Assembly: GCF_018873765.1 (NCBI RefSeq)
Contig: NW_025317380.1
Location: forward strand, 107,501-171,500
Length of the DNA: 64,000 nucleotides
Direction: 5' to 3'
DNA from: Telopea speciosissima
Taxonomy: Eukaryota; Streptophyta; Magnoliopsida; Proteales; Proteaceae
Shown here: positions 10,381-22,115 of the stretch, piece after piece
How the letters are laid out: every line of letters starts with the position of its first letter
Position numbering within the stretch: position 1 is the first letter of the stretch
Program-made: the position numbers and the translations under genes
The notes under the pieces: generated by a model
Told to the model about the DNA's origin: nothing
The model's database searches: none
What the model saw: only the letters and a program-made list of their open reading frames with translations

Positions 10381-11552
10381 TATGTTAATCGTGGTGCATA
10401 CTATAGGCTGACCTAAGTGGATGTAAGGGGTGAGGCCGCCTCCGATGAGAATTTTATGGGCAAATTCTCTAAACATTCATAAGTCCAAAATGGGGACAAG
10501 GCCAAAATGTCCATAATATAAAAAAGGGTGATTACAAATTCGGGTGGTAGGATATGGATGGTAAGTCACTGGCTACACCAATGACGAAGAAAGGTTCAAG
10601 AAGTCCGACTTCACCCGTACTCTGTAGCGTGGCTTATCGGACCTAGTGTAGATTCAAGTCGAAAGACATCGCAACGATGTGTCCTACCATTCTAATGTGC
10701 TCGGACTAATTTTTTGTTTTATATTTTACTGGTATTTTGAATCTTGTGGGAGAATTGTTGGTTTTAAATGATTTTTTAAAACAATTAAGATTCAAAATAG
10801 GTTTAAATATTTGTTTAAATACAAATAAGTTTCTTTAACATTTTACCTCTTCTTTAATTTGTTTATTCAATTTTTTTGGAGACATTTTATGTCCCTTTAT
10901 GGAGCTCCTAAAGCTTTTAATCTTTTCAGTTTTTGGCTCCTATTTTCTCCTCTAAATGTTATTTCTTAAATGCCTTTGTTCTTCTATAAATTGAGGGAAC
11001 TCTAGTCCTTTACGGATTAAAAGGGGCTTTCTTGAGATTAATCAAGACTCTCTTGAGATTAATCAAGTCTCCCTTGAAATGAATCAAGTTTCTTTTTGAA
11101 ATCAATCAAGTCTCTCTTGAAATGAATTCCTCTTTGTGTCATGTGTATGCATATATTGCATATTATTATTTATTCCCATTGTTTTGTTGAGTTTTGGAAG
11201 TAATATTATTATAAGTATTTTCCTTTTAGTTTGAGCACAGCCTGTAGTACTTGAAGGGGTCTAGTAGTTGAGTGCACGACATCGGGGGAGCCAATGGGCT
11301 GTTTTATCTTGGAGGTCGATTCGCATATTCCCGGTTGCACCATAGGGGGCGTCTACGGTCTTAAGGACAATGTCAAGTGACATAACTCAGCCCGCAAATT
11401 TTCTAACATAATTGGGGAGCCAATGGGTTGTTTTATCTTGGAGGCCGATTCGCATATTCCTGGTTGCACCATAGGGGGCGTCTACGGTCTTAAGGACAGT
11501 GTCAAGTGACACAACTCAACCCGCAAATTTTCTAACATAATTTTTGGTTACA
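10381..11552 (+). mobile_element. 3' end of an LTR retrotransposon (internal remnant plus LTR), copy A
   Basis: An LTR is placed at 10756-11552, starting tgttggttttaaatg and ending ttggttaca (TG...CA). A purine-rich stretch, gtgggagaa, lies directly upstream and fits a polypurine tract, so this is a 3' LTR with a few hundred bases of internal remnant before it. No 5' LTR, primer-binding site or pol domain was found. The LTR holds a 129-bp tandem duplication (11285-11413 and 11414-11542). The same element is in copy D (LTR 54387-55182) and predates that duplication. The superfamily cannot be set without pol. Confidence 0.7.
11285..11542. repeat. 129-bp tandem duplication inside the LTR
   Basis: Two direct units, each starting ggggagccaatggg and ending tctaacataatt, with only a few differences. 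In copy D the repeat has the same 129-base period. The unit includes the gcgtctacggtcttaaggac motif. Confidence 0.9.
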
Positions 11553-11875
11553 GGTTCTTGAAAGAGGCAATGTAAATAATTGTTTGAAAGCTCTTACAAG
11601 AAAAATAACTTTCAACTCATTTATGTTTGATCTCTCAATATTTTGACATATAATGTCCTACATGGTCACAAATGGCACCGTCCGCACTCATTTCAGCTTT
11701 TCCTAGGTTATTTTGTTTCGATGGGTACTCCAACAAAGCGAGAGTGAGGGATTAGGTTCGTAGTGAGAGAGAGGGAGGAGTGGAGAGAGGAGTGAGAAAG
11801 TGCGGGAAAGAGGATAGAGAATAGAGGATGTTAGGGTTGAGGTCAAAATGTTTGCTTTCAAAACAGGCCATGTGT

Positions 11876-12464
11876 TTCTTTAGTAGATGGAAGATCAAGG
11901 TGCAGTTCGTTCATGGCAGGTCAACAGCTGTGACTTGGATGAAACCTCCTACGGGGCGGGTTGCGATTAACTGTGACGGGTCCCTACGGAACGGTCTCGG
12001 GGGTTATGGTGCGATTGGGCATGTTTTGTTTGCAACTGCCGGCGCGCAGGGTGACGATAGTATTCTTCGAATGGAACTAATGGCAATCAAAGGGGGCCTT
12101 ATTCGCGCAAGGAACAAAGGGCTGGATCATGTGCAAGTCCGATATGACTCACTAATCAGCGTGCATACTATCCTCGGTCACTTTCGCACCCCATGGTACT
12201 TTCATAGCTTGGTTGGCGACATTCTGTACCCTCCGGAATTGCTTCGGGAGTTGCGTCTTTGTACACCATTTCCACGAGGGCAACTCATGTGCGGATTTCC
12301 TGTCCGGGTTCTTAAACTCGCCCAAGAGACCGATCTCTGAGACAGACAGTCTTCCCACGGCACTCTCTCAGCTTATAAGAGAGGATGCCTTGGCAAGAAA
12401 TACTATAGATTGTAATTATTCCCTATTTTCTAATACAAAGCTCCCTTACTCCAAAAAAAAAAAA
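11876..12464 (+). mobile_element. 5'-truncated LINE with RNase H domain remnant, copy A
   Basis: The plus strand encodes the C-terminal RNase H region of a plant LINE. Visible parts include VAINCDGS, GGYGAIGHV, ELMAIKGGLIRARNKG and, after a frame change, VHHFHEGNSCADFLSG. The element ends in an A-run (12453-12465) and is flanked by an 11-base target duplication, aggccatgtgt, at 11865-11875 and 12465-12475. This is the signature of target-primed reverse transcription. The reading frame breaks near 12210, so no intact protein is made. The same insertion is in copy D (55504-56099). Confidence 0.8.
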
Positions 12465-12582
12465 AGGCCATGTGTGTACACGTGTTGTCAATCTAAGTTG
12501 GGGGGCAATTGGAGAAATGGAATAGATAAAAATTCATCCAAAGGCCTCAGTCAAGAGAGATGGAAGGAAAATTGTTCCCTTA

Positions 12583-13724
12583 AGGTGTGTTTGGTTGGCA
12601 AATAACGGATAGAAAAGAAAAGAAACGAAAAAAAAATAAAAATTTTCCTTGTTTGATTGTAAACTTGTAATAGAAAAGAAAAGGAAAAAAAACTACATAA
12701 AAAAGCAAAGTGAGGAAAGGGGGGGTGTGAGCAAGGTGGCTTATGTGGTGTTGTTCTCGATCCCAAGCATGGTTGGTTGGAAATGGGGCCTGAGCACCTG
12801 AACTACTTTCACATTGGTTACTAGACTTGGGAAGCTTATGGATATCGTAGTAGCAAAGGAGCTATTTTGAAAGCTTTTCAGGTCTTTGGGCGTTCTGGGA
12901 CCTCTCTCCTTCTCTTCTTCTTCACCTTCTATATCAAACCTCTAATGATTGATGATGGAACAAAACCCAATTTCACTCCTTTCAAGCCAAGCATCTCTCG
13001 TGATTGTTGGAGTCTTAAGGACCCTTTTCTCTACCACGTTTCTTCTTCTTCGTATGCGAAGCACTCGCAAGACAAACAATGGAGTTGGAGGTTACACAGG
13101 TAATCACTACCCAAGAGTGATGTTGTGGTTAGGAAGAACTCAAGGATCTATTAGGCGGTCACGCTCATTGAGTCGCTATTGGTTTTCCAGTTTGATCAAT
13201 TGTGTCGTGGAGGGGAAAAATGAAATTTGCAGATGCATTCTCCACCGGAGCTAGAAAAGCAAAGAAGAAGAGAAAAGTGAAAGAGAAAACACCGCAAAAC
13301 GCATGTTATGCTTTTGTCCAAAGACAAGGCTCCCACAATTTCGCAGAATCGCATAGATCCACCAGCTTTCCTGGCGGCTATCCTTCCACTACCGGTAAAC
13401 CTGGTTGTGACTTCCGCCCTCTAAATCCATCACTATTTCAGCCATTTGCGTGCACACGGCCATGATCCCTTATCTTTTTCTCTCTTTTAGGATTTTCCTT
13501 GTGAAAATCCATTTTTTTCTTACAATTTTTGGGGAGACTTCTTTTTTTACAAAATTAGAAATTTGTGCTATTTTTGAGGTAAATTTAAATTTAAAGAAAA
13601 ATCGAATCTTCATCCGTCAATGGACAACCAAACGCATAGAAAATTTGGAGCAAAAAATTAGTACCGAATCTTCTGTTTTTTTTTTTCCCTATTCTATTGA
13701 TGTCGTGACAAACAAACACAACCT
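12583..13724. mobile_element. Non-autonomous DNA transposon with TTA/TAA target site, copy A
   Basis: The left end aggtgtgtttggttggcaaa, preceded by tta, faces a right end whose reverse complement begins aggttgtgtttgtttgtc, followed by taa. Tta/taa target duplications and ends containing gtgtttggtt fit the PIF/Harbinger group. The element is 1142 bases and has no recognisable transposase; frames inside are short. In copy C only its right part survives (from about 25702). Terminal similarity is imperfect, so the exact ends are uncertain. Confidence 0.55.
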
Positions 13725-14000
13725 TAATAAATTAAAAGTTGAAGGAATTCAAACTAAGGAAATTAAATCATGAGACTTGATTCCAATACAAGGAAATAGC
13801 ATATTGTGATTGGGGAAAATATATTCTATGCTAACTTTGTGGGAATTCTTTCACATGCCTTCTCATATAACCAATGTTTACCGTACAAATAAGATGTCAT
13901 GAGTTCAACTCTCTTTGGGGTTTAACCAAAAAAAGAAAAACTCTGATTTCCTCACATATTTGTCTCTCTTTCCTGATCTTGTGAGCTCCTATTAACAAAA

Positions 14001-14422
14001 GGAAAAATTACACGATTAGCTACTTTTGGGTTTTCATTTACAAAACTGTCCACCCTATGTTTGAGTTAACAAAAATAGATAAAAACAAGTTTAGTTTTAC
14101 AAAACTAGACAAAATAGTGACTCTCCTTCCTTCCTCGGTAGTTCCCCTCTGAAAAAAATCTCTTTTTTTTTCCTCTGTTAGTTGGGGTAGCAGAGGATGG
14201 CGGTGGCTGGGACAAGGGTAGGGTTGCAGGGAACGAAGGATGCCTGGGCGAGAAGGCAATGACAGGGGGAAAATGTCTAAAAAAGTAAGTGTGGGAGGGA
14301 GAGACTATTTTGTCCAATTTTGTAAATCTTAAACTTGTTTTTGTCTATTTTTGTTAACTCAAACATAGGGTGGACAGTTTTGTAAATGAAAACCCAAAAG
14401 TAGCTAATCATGTAATTTTCAC
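14001..14422. mobile_element. Mutator-like MITE, 422 bp, copy A
   Basis: Two inverted arms of about 110 bases (14001-14112 and about 14310-14422) begin ggaaaaattacacgattagc and gtgaaaattacatgattagc. The element is flanked by a 9-base direct repeat, ttaacaaaa, at 13992-14000 and 14423-14431. Copy C has the uninterrupted site with a single ttaacaaaa (about 26287-26295), giving an empty-site control. Long inverted repeats with a 9-base duplication are typical of Mutator-like elements. It has no coding capacity. Confidence 0.9.
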
Positions 14423-14431
14423 TTAACAAAA

Positions 14432-16263
14432 CCCATTCTCACGTGCTGATTGGTGTGACTTCGGAGATTCTCTTCCCCTCCCCCCATATGGGTAGTGTGG
14501 GGGAAACCTTTATATGAAACTTTTAATTCAGATTTTAACCATTTTTTATGTTTACTTTAGGGGAAAAGGCTGGGCACGCCTAGACGCACAACATGTGTCA
14601 TCCTCCCTCCTTCCCTTTTGTAAAAGATCCATTTGCCCTCCTACGTTCAACCATGTGAATGATGTATGCCGCTAATTTATCGATAGCTGACGGCATGCCT
14701 AACCCTCTCTCTTATTTTAGATGAAAGTTGCTTAAGGAGAAAGATGTGTTATATATTAATGCATGAACCCACCCGTGTTTATTCATGTTTCCACATGCTT
14801 GCCTTGATGATATGAACATTTTTTATAGGGTGACTTGTTGATTGTATATATGAAGTGGTGAATTTATTTTGCCCTTTTCAACTTATAATGAGATTTATTT
14901 CTAAAAATTTACTTTTCAACTACTTCCAATACTCATTTCAGGCTTAAAATTGACTTATGAGATAAATGTGAAATCATGTATTACATAAACCCACCCAATC
15001 TTTCCATATCCTATGTGAATAGAGATTATGATCTCATGATCATATTATTATTTCAAAGAAACATGAAAACTGGAAAAAAAATATATATATATGGTCCACC
15101 TATTAGAGCTCACAAAATAAGCCCAAGCAACTCTTCAAGGTTCTTACTTGCTTAAAGTTTAATTGCTATTGACTAGAAGTACCAAGTCATGCTGCATGAA
15201 GAATAAAGAACTATCACCATATATATGGTTAAGAAGGGAAATTTCAGGTGAAAACTTTGGAGAAATATTTCCTTTGAGAGAGTGTACTGTCCACGCCCAG
15301 ACATTGAAGGAGGCAAAATGACCGATCCCACCCCATGAAAGGCGAAAATAACCATCCGCCTGATGCTTCTACACACATTCCCATTGGCCTGCACCCATGC
15401 AAGCGTGCATGCAGGGGCCACACTTCCCCACAAGAAATGCTGCCCCAAAAACTTTTTACAGAGGTGATGCTTTTTTCTGAGGGAGCTATTGGTTACTAGA
15501 AAGAGAAGGTGGTAAGTTCTTACCCTGGAAAATTATAAACTTCCCATTTTTTTAAAGTGTTTTGTAACGAGTGTGTGATACTTTGGGCAGGTATAAATGT
15601 GGGGAATTGTGGGATGCTATGTGGATATGGAGATGGTGACTGGGTGGGTTTTGTGGCTGTAAGATTTTCTGGTGGGGTTTTTTCCTGGTGGTGAAATATT
15701 TCTTGGGGATGGACTGTAAAATTTTCTCTATTTCAATGAAATTTCTCCAGTGTTTCATAAAAAATCTCTGTTTTAAGTTAAACCTTGTTTCAAGGTTGTC
15801 TCAAAAGATCCATATGTAGAAGTAAATACAAGTAGAGCTGAACTAACAGATTTGGAAGCAAGTACTACATGTGGGATCCTCAAATGGTCATTTGTTTTCA
15901 GAAGGAGAAAAAAAATGAAATAGAAAGCATGGACCAAAAATGGCTGCAATTGTGTAAAATTCTGGGAAATTCGCTTAAATTGATAAAAGTACATGGGCAA
16001 ATGCTTCCTTCACTGTTGATCCCTCCCTTTAAATTAATGCTTACTAATTAAAAGACATGAATGCACTGTATGTATCGCTTAGAAGATTAATAAACGAGAG
16101 AAACCAATAGTATTAGATTTAAAACTTGGTAGACATTCATTCAATGCAAATACAAGGTCTAGCAATCAATACAAGTATTTAAGGGGGAAAAAATACTTTT
16201 AAAATTCCAAAATATTGGTACAATTTACATACAATTCCAAGGAAAAGGGAGTAATTTCCTTGG
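14432..16263. other. 3' flank of PhzF-like gene A, no gene seen
   Basis: AT-rich DNA shared by copies A, C and D. A short AT run lies at about 15083-15096. The 91-codon minus-strand frame at 15173-15448 is conserved between A and D, but copy C lacks about 200 bases within it, and no family resemblance is seen. I treat the region as noncoding. Confidence 0.55.
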
Positions 16264-19200
16264 TTATGCTAATAAGGAACCTTCCATGACAGTAACAGCT
16301 TTGCCTCGAATCAGTACTCTCTGGTTTGTCTCATCTAAATGCAATTCCAGTACTCCACCCCTTGGAGATGCCTAATCCATATAATTTGTGTTATTGAGAA
16401 ATCTCATGCATGTGTTTGTGTCTGTGATAGAAAGAGAGGAGAGTTAAAGAGGATACCATGTATGCAACAAGATCACATTTTCCCAGCTTTTTACTCCAAT
16501 AGGGCACTAAAGCACAATGTACGCTTCCACAAACAGGATCCTGCAAGATAAATGGAAGCCATTTCCAATGAGCCAGACCAATTAAGGATACTAACAGTCT
16601 AAAATTCTGTTCAAAAAATTATTCTTCTCACTTTATAATCTTTTGAACAATCATCATGGTCCAATAATGGAGTTTATTTGCACATAATAGAATCAAACCA
16701 CGTAAAAACTATTTCACTGCAGAAACCACATTGTTTTTGTACAGCAACTATTACAAACAAGAGTTAATTTCTTTACTCCAAGTCAGTCTCTACTACCTAA
16801 CTTCTAGAAAAACAATCAATAGACAATCAGAAAACAAGAGAGCTTTAGAACTATTAAAAAAAAACCAAAAGAGGAAAAGAAAAGATGGAAGATGCTTGCA
16901 ATGTTCCACAACGATATAACTAAAAATCTTCATTAGTTTGGTACAACATTCACGCCAACAACTAGATGTATAGATAATATCCATTAAGAGATCATGTCCA
17001 AATTTAAGTTGCCCAAGTACCAATTACTATATGGAAACAGGATACAGATTTACTAAAGTCCAAGATATTATGCCACTTAACATAGCGACAGTTTATATAA
17101 ATGATAAACACCAAGAATTGAAAATTTTCTTCCAAAACAAAAAGATAAGTCAAACGAAGTATAACTAGCATCTAGCACAAGAATCCTCAGTAATTAGTCA
17201 CTGTGACAAAGCACAAGTATATGTAGCAAGCACAAGAAAAACAAAATCATTACATGATTGACACCCATAGGTGCAAGTTTTTGTGATTTCATTACGATTG
17301 AAAGTTAAAAAGGAAAAGAAAAGTGAAAGGAATAAATTTATTCCATTAACTAATTAAATGATAAAGCGTGGCTCAATCTTTCACATTTACTTCTACAACA
17401 TAAGTTTCTAAGTATTAATAATAATGAGAGTGACTAGTTGTCTGTAAATATTAGTTACATTTCAAAAAGGAAATTACTGTCAACAAGGCCATTACAATAC
17501 GTATTCATAAATGAAAGATAAATAAATAAACCAAGTCCATTTTATGTTCATAAGTAACAAAGAAGTTACCTCATTAATTCCCATCTTTGGACTAAAAAAG
17601 CGACTGAAGAAATCAAATCCAGATCCGTCGGGAGCAGGCCCTGTAACAATGAGCCCTCTAGCAGGACATTTTCGTATCTCATCCAATTGTGGTTTTAAAT
17701 CTGCAACAGTCTTTCCGGATGAGAGCTCGACCTAAGAAAATGCAACCAAGTAACCTCTTTCAGTACAAATGCCAAAAATTTCTATATTGGAGCTACAAAA
17801 AAGGCATCCGCCTAGCTTCCAACAAACATGTGGTGCCTGGAGTGGGTAAACAACACATATTCTTATCCAATGGTACAACCTGGGATAGTCAGTGTCAAAT
17901 TACATGCAATGCTACAAGCATTAAGCAAGAAACAGGAGACGAACTAGGATTAAGAAAAGCAGAGGCTTCCAACTCTATCAATTATTGAAATGAAAGTCGT
18001 TAAGTTGTCCCCAAGTTAAAGCACACTAAAAACGTGTTACTACACTTGTTACCTGAATGCTGCTTCTAGCATACTGATTCAAACCTACACAAATGAAGCA
18101 CCCTAATATATCTATAATCAAGTGTCATTATAAATGAATGGGATAAAACAAGTACATAGAGGTCACCACCACCGGCTTCACTGTTTTACTTATATTGACC
18201 ACGAGCGCCATTCGGGGTTTCTGGAAGTGATGGAATATCTGCAGATTCACACTCAAGCACAGGAATTGTAGGGAAGTCTAATTCTATAGAGAAGTGCTCT
18301 TCGGGTAGCCATCTCGAGAACTTTGACGCGTCCACATTGCTTCCTCGTAGGAATCCTTTTAGCAATCGAACTCCGGATAGTGTGACAAACTCAATAACAT
18401 CTGTTCTTGCTATCCCGTATGCAAAGAGAAAATGTGCAGATGCCAAGGTTCCATGACCGCAAAGCTTGACCTATAGATAAAAATGAAAACGAATTATGTG
18501 GAAATTTATTTACCAACAAAGTGAAAGCAATTGACCTATCGACAACTAGCCAATGTATGAAATTTAGCGAGAACCCATTGGTACTATACGATGGTAACTA
18601 GTGATCATGAGCACGGTAGGAAGGGGAATCATCATTCAATTAGTTCCAATTTGTATATGGTACACCAAAGGTCCAAAACGCTTCTCTCGGTTGATCGTTC
18701 CTCGGTGCTACCTTCAAGATCATGAACTATGGGAAGGCAAATTTGCAGGGGATGTTCCACTAGAAATATTGATGTAGTTCAAGAGAACAATAACGGAAGC
18801 AACAAACCAGGCCATCAAACTGGACCAAGAATAGGCTATTACGTGTAATTTTGAGTGTCCAATGGGTTGTATGGGCCATGGGCTTTATATTTTTGGGTTT
18901 ATTTTTGTAATGGGACAATTCTATAAGCCCAAATATTAGGGATTTAAGTCCCATGCGGGGTTAAGTAGTTATTTTCTGTTTCTTAGTCATTAAGTGGTGG
19001 ACAATGGCTGACACTAAGAGGGGAGTGTATCAGTGTATTTAAAATTTTCCCTTTTTATCTGACTGGCTCAACTCAAACTTGCAGCCCACTTCTGGCATTG
19101 ATAATAATCAGACATACAGTCCTGTGTACACCCATCCTCTGAGACAAAAGCACTTCCAATATACACACATGCACAGCCACAAGAAGCACACCCTTCCTGC

Positions 19201-21981
19201 AGACAAAAGCACTTTCAATATACACACATGCACAACCACAAGAAGCACAACCACAACACAAGATTTTTAGGTTACAGCCTCTCTGCGAAAGCAGGGGTAA
19301 GGCTGCGAACATTATGACCCTCCCCAGACCCCACAATGGCGGGAGCCTCGTGCACTGGGTATGCCTTTTTTTTTATAGATTTTGAGTTTCTATTTCCTTG
19401 TAAGTTTTATTTAGTTGCTATTTTGCTATACTCTCCATTAGCCAAGGGGAATTTCTATTTTGTAACAAGGCAATTTATAAACATAGGAGGAAGTAATTCC
19501 TAGCCTTCAACGACTTTGACAGCCATTGAATGTGTGGTTTGTGCATGTGTGTGAGTATGAGAAACACCCATGCTGTGAGAGACAGCAAACCTTGGTGACA
19601 TTTCGAGGTGGAGATTGGTGAGAGGCCATCTCCTAGTTGGTGGGAGATCAACATATCCCTTTCTTTCTTTCTTGTTCCACTGGTAAGCTGTTCTACTGTT
19701 ATTTACTATTAGTTTCCTTATTTCTAATCTCACTTCTCACCTTGTTTCTTCCGAGCGACATCAGCTGTTTGAATCGCATACTTCCATTCCATTGACTTGC
19801 GCATGGCGCTACAAGGTTAGAGGCCTTACTTGCTGTTTTTCAGCCACCGTTTCCGATTTTGTAAGTTCTATTTCTCTGCTTTCTAATCTGGAGCAGGACT
19901 CCTTTTGTGATTTCTGTAACTGTTATTGATTGAGACCAATAATCTCCGTTTATACGCTGTTTCCTAACTTTCTAATTCTGGTTTTAGAAACTTGCTAATT
20001 CTGTATCACCCCCATAACTTCATATCTAACCATCAGATTTTGATCAAATTTTGAAGATATGCTCTCCACCCAATTAAGTACATTCGACTAGAGTTATATC
20101 TTCATCAGACTGATCTGTTGTGGTCTCCCTGCGGTCCTGGTAATTGGTTTCTTGGTCATTAATGGTTTGGTGATTAGGAACCCAAGAATACTCTTGTTAT
20201 TGCTTTGACTCAATCCCCAAAAAGTGGATCTCACACTAATAAAACAACAACAAGGCCTTATCCCAACTAAATGGGGTTACGCTACATGGATCCTTGCCCT
20301 CTACTCGGCTCTATTTGAAATTATATGTGGTATAAGGCCTAGGCTATGCATGTCTTCGTCACCACCTCTCCTAGGGTTATTTTAGGCCTATCCCTGGCTC
20401 TTTTAGCTTTATCAATCTAAATCAAGTCACTCCTCCAGACTGGAACATCCAAAGGTCTCCGTTGAACATGGACGTGCCACCTCAAACAACATTCTCATAG
20501 TTTATCATGTATCAGAGCTACACCCAACTCAGCTCTAATGGATCCCACTCTAATAGCTCCGCATAAATCAACTACATACCAGGTGGGCTTTAAGGTTAAT
20601 TGGAACAGTTCCTTTCTAGTATAGTAGGAAGGCCTATGGCAGTTAGTCGGTTAGTCCTATCACATGAATGTGCCCAATGCATAACATGGTATTGTTTTTC
20701 TACCATGAGAGATTTCATGAATTTACCAAACAAACCAGAATCGTACCAACTAATAGAGAAGCTACCTTCAATATTAAAAATGCAACAAAAAAAAAACAAT
20801 GTAGTTCTTCATAACTCAATTAAGAGAAGTAATAAAAAAAATTTCTTAAATTACACGGCCAATAAACCATGAGATTTTATTCTGCACTACTCAACTCTCT
20901 GCTGGAAGGTAATAATGGTGGCCAACTACTAGATACTACAGCTTCCTAGATCTAATTTACAACAGTAATCACTTACATGAGAATCAACCAAAAGGCTATA
21001 AAGAAGTGATAAATCGAAAAGAATAAAATTACTAGTACAATCCTCCAACACTCTCCCCCCACCCCCACCCACACCCACACCCACACCCAAAAAAAGTGTG
21101 GAGCCTTCTATAGTCCTGGAGTAGGAACAACAGCCACACATAGCAACACTTTAAATAAATAAAAAAAAACACAAACCCCTTGAGTCATGAATCATGACTC
21201 AACCATAAGAACCCACTACCTTCCCATACATTACTATATTATATATATGTAAATTATATGTAGAAGAAAAAATTTAAACTTCCACTTAAACAAAAAACAA
21301 AAGAAAGTGGGCCAGCTTAAAACCAACTGAGAAATTAAAATTTAGAAATAAATCAAATAAAATAAACAAGTTTTAAATAAACTTTAATTAAACAGAAAAA
21401 AAAATAGAATTCAAGAACACCGAAATTTCAGATTCTCAGGGTTTCAGTGAGTACATTTCCAGGAAAAGGTAAATTGTGTTTCTCTTCGAAATCGTAAAAA
21501 CAGATAATATGGAGAATCTAAAGTTTGGAATCACTACACTAAAAATTGAATGCAAATTTTTTTTTTATTCTCCCGGGGCAGAGTGAGTGGGGATATAGAG
21601 ATGAACAGAGGTGATAGATGGTAGAAGAACATCAAAACGAACCTCAACTAAAGGAGTAAACCAGCGGAGGTGGAATCGCGTGACAGAATGGTCATTAGCA
21701 TCCGATTGGGTAGAGGAAATCGGAGTCAAGAAACAAGTTTCGGAAATGTTGAATTCCGCGGCAACAGCTTGCATCCATTTCTCATCTTGCTCTTCTTCTT
21801 TCTCCAACAAACACACTGCCGCTGGGTTTCCCTTAAACGCCGTGTCAGTGAACGCGTCCACCTGCTCGAGTCATCCCAGCTTCATCTTAAAACCACAAAA
21901 TCTCAAAGCGCACAGACCATAAGAATCCAAAGGAAAAGACAGAGAAATTACCACAGAGTACTTCACGGGACGCTTCACCAT
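16264..21981 (-). CDS. PhzF-like isomerase/epimerase family protein, copy A
   Basis: Seven exons are read on the minus strand: 21981-21952, 21861-21643, 18470-18190, 18084-18053, 17731-17570, 16540-16457 and 16371-16264, with GT-AG introns. The protein starts MVKRPVKY and shows the family motifs in order: FKGNPAAVC, FNISETCFL (catalytic Glu of the PhzF fold), RFHLRWFTP, KLCGHGTL (active-site His), GSGFDFFSRFF and DPVCGSVHCALVPYW (active-site Asp and Ser), ending GKAVTVMEGSLLA. Restored length is about 306 residues, normal for plant members. PhzF enzymes are cofactor-free isomerases; the plant substrate is not known to me. No targeting peptide is seen. Exon 3 as written is out of frame, but every break is at a CAG or CTG site and copy C reads through, so I take these as sequencing artefacts. 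The 32-base exon 4 is inferred from splice sites and protein length. Intron 2 is 3.2 kb and rich in transposon remnants. Confidence 0.85.
19141..19259. repeat. 59-bp tandem duplication in intron 2 of gene A
   Basis: Two direct units starting gagacaaaagcacttccaat and cagacaaaagcactttcaat, each followed by atacacacatgcaca and cacaagaagcaca. The same pair is present in copies C (about 33876-33990) and D (about 62767-62880). No coding role is inferred. Confidence 0.8.
20240..20460 (-). mobile_element. LINE 3'-end fragment, copy A
   Basis: The minus strand matches the C-terminal tail of plant LINE reverse transcriptases, best read in copy C (34935-35120): PVWRSDLIQIDKGKRVRNRP, then ISNRVEWRARIHVADP. 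It is followed by a ttg-rich tail, seen as aacaacaacaa on the plus strand. In copy A the frame is interrupted. It lies in intron 2 of the PhzF-like gene. Confidence 0.65.
21052..21092 (-). repeat. G-rich minisatellite in intron 2 of gene A
   Basis: The plus strand is a run of ccccccacccccaccc followed by repeats of acaccc. On the minus strand, which is the coding strand of gene A, this becomes a series of GGGTGT and GGGGGT blocks with at least five G-runs of three or more. It could form a G-quadruplex in DNA or intron RNA. Copy C has lost the whole block (about 260 bases, junction near 35597). Confidence 0.8.
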
Positions 21982-22115
21982 TTTTTCGGAGAGAGAGAGA
22001 GAGAGAGAAAACCGATGAGGAGACCAGAAAGATTCTTCCTGCGCGAGTTTTTTTTTTCCGTGTATTTTATTTGTGAGCCTGTGAGGAGTGTTGGAGTGAT
22101 GTAACCTTCTTCCCA

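Larger units (their letters stand above)
7301..22115. repeat. Duplicated block, copy A
   Basis: First of three copies of a block carrying tRNA-like elements, an LTR, a truncated LINE, MITEs and a PhzF-like gene. It aligns with copy D at a nearly constant offset: 7305 pairs with 50931 (offset 43626) and 20341 pairs with 63968 (offset 43627). It aligns with copy C from about 13405 onwards, at lower identity and with large indels. The left edge is set by the gap; the right edge, where similarity to C ends, is near 22115. Confidence 0.9.

Noticed and set aside
15173-15448. 91-codon minus-strand frame identical in A and D
   Set aside because: It only reflects the recent A/D duplication. Copy C lacks about 200 bases inside it, and there is no family motif.
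18760-18954. 64-codon minus-strand frame repeated in all copies (MGLKSLIFGLIELSHYKN...)
   Set aside because: It lies within intron 2 of the PhzF-like gene in repeated noncoding sequence; no start context or family resemblance.
19073-19336. Cys-rich frame (CGCASCGCACVYIESAFV) resembling a small secreted protein
   Set aside because: The Cys codons come from the 59-base tandem repeat in intron 2, and the frame differs among the copies.
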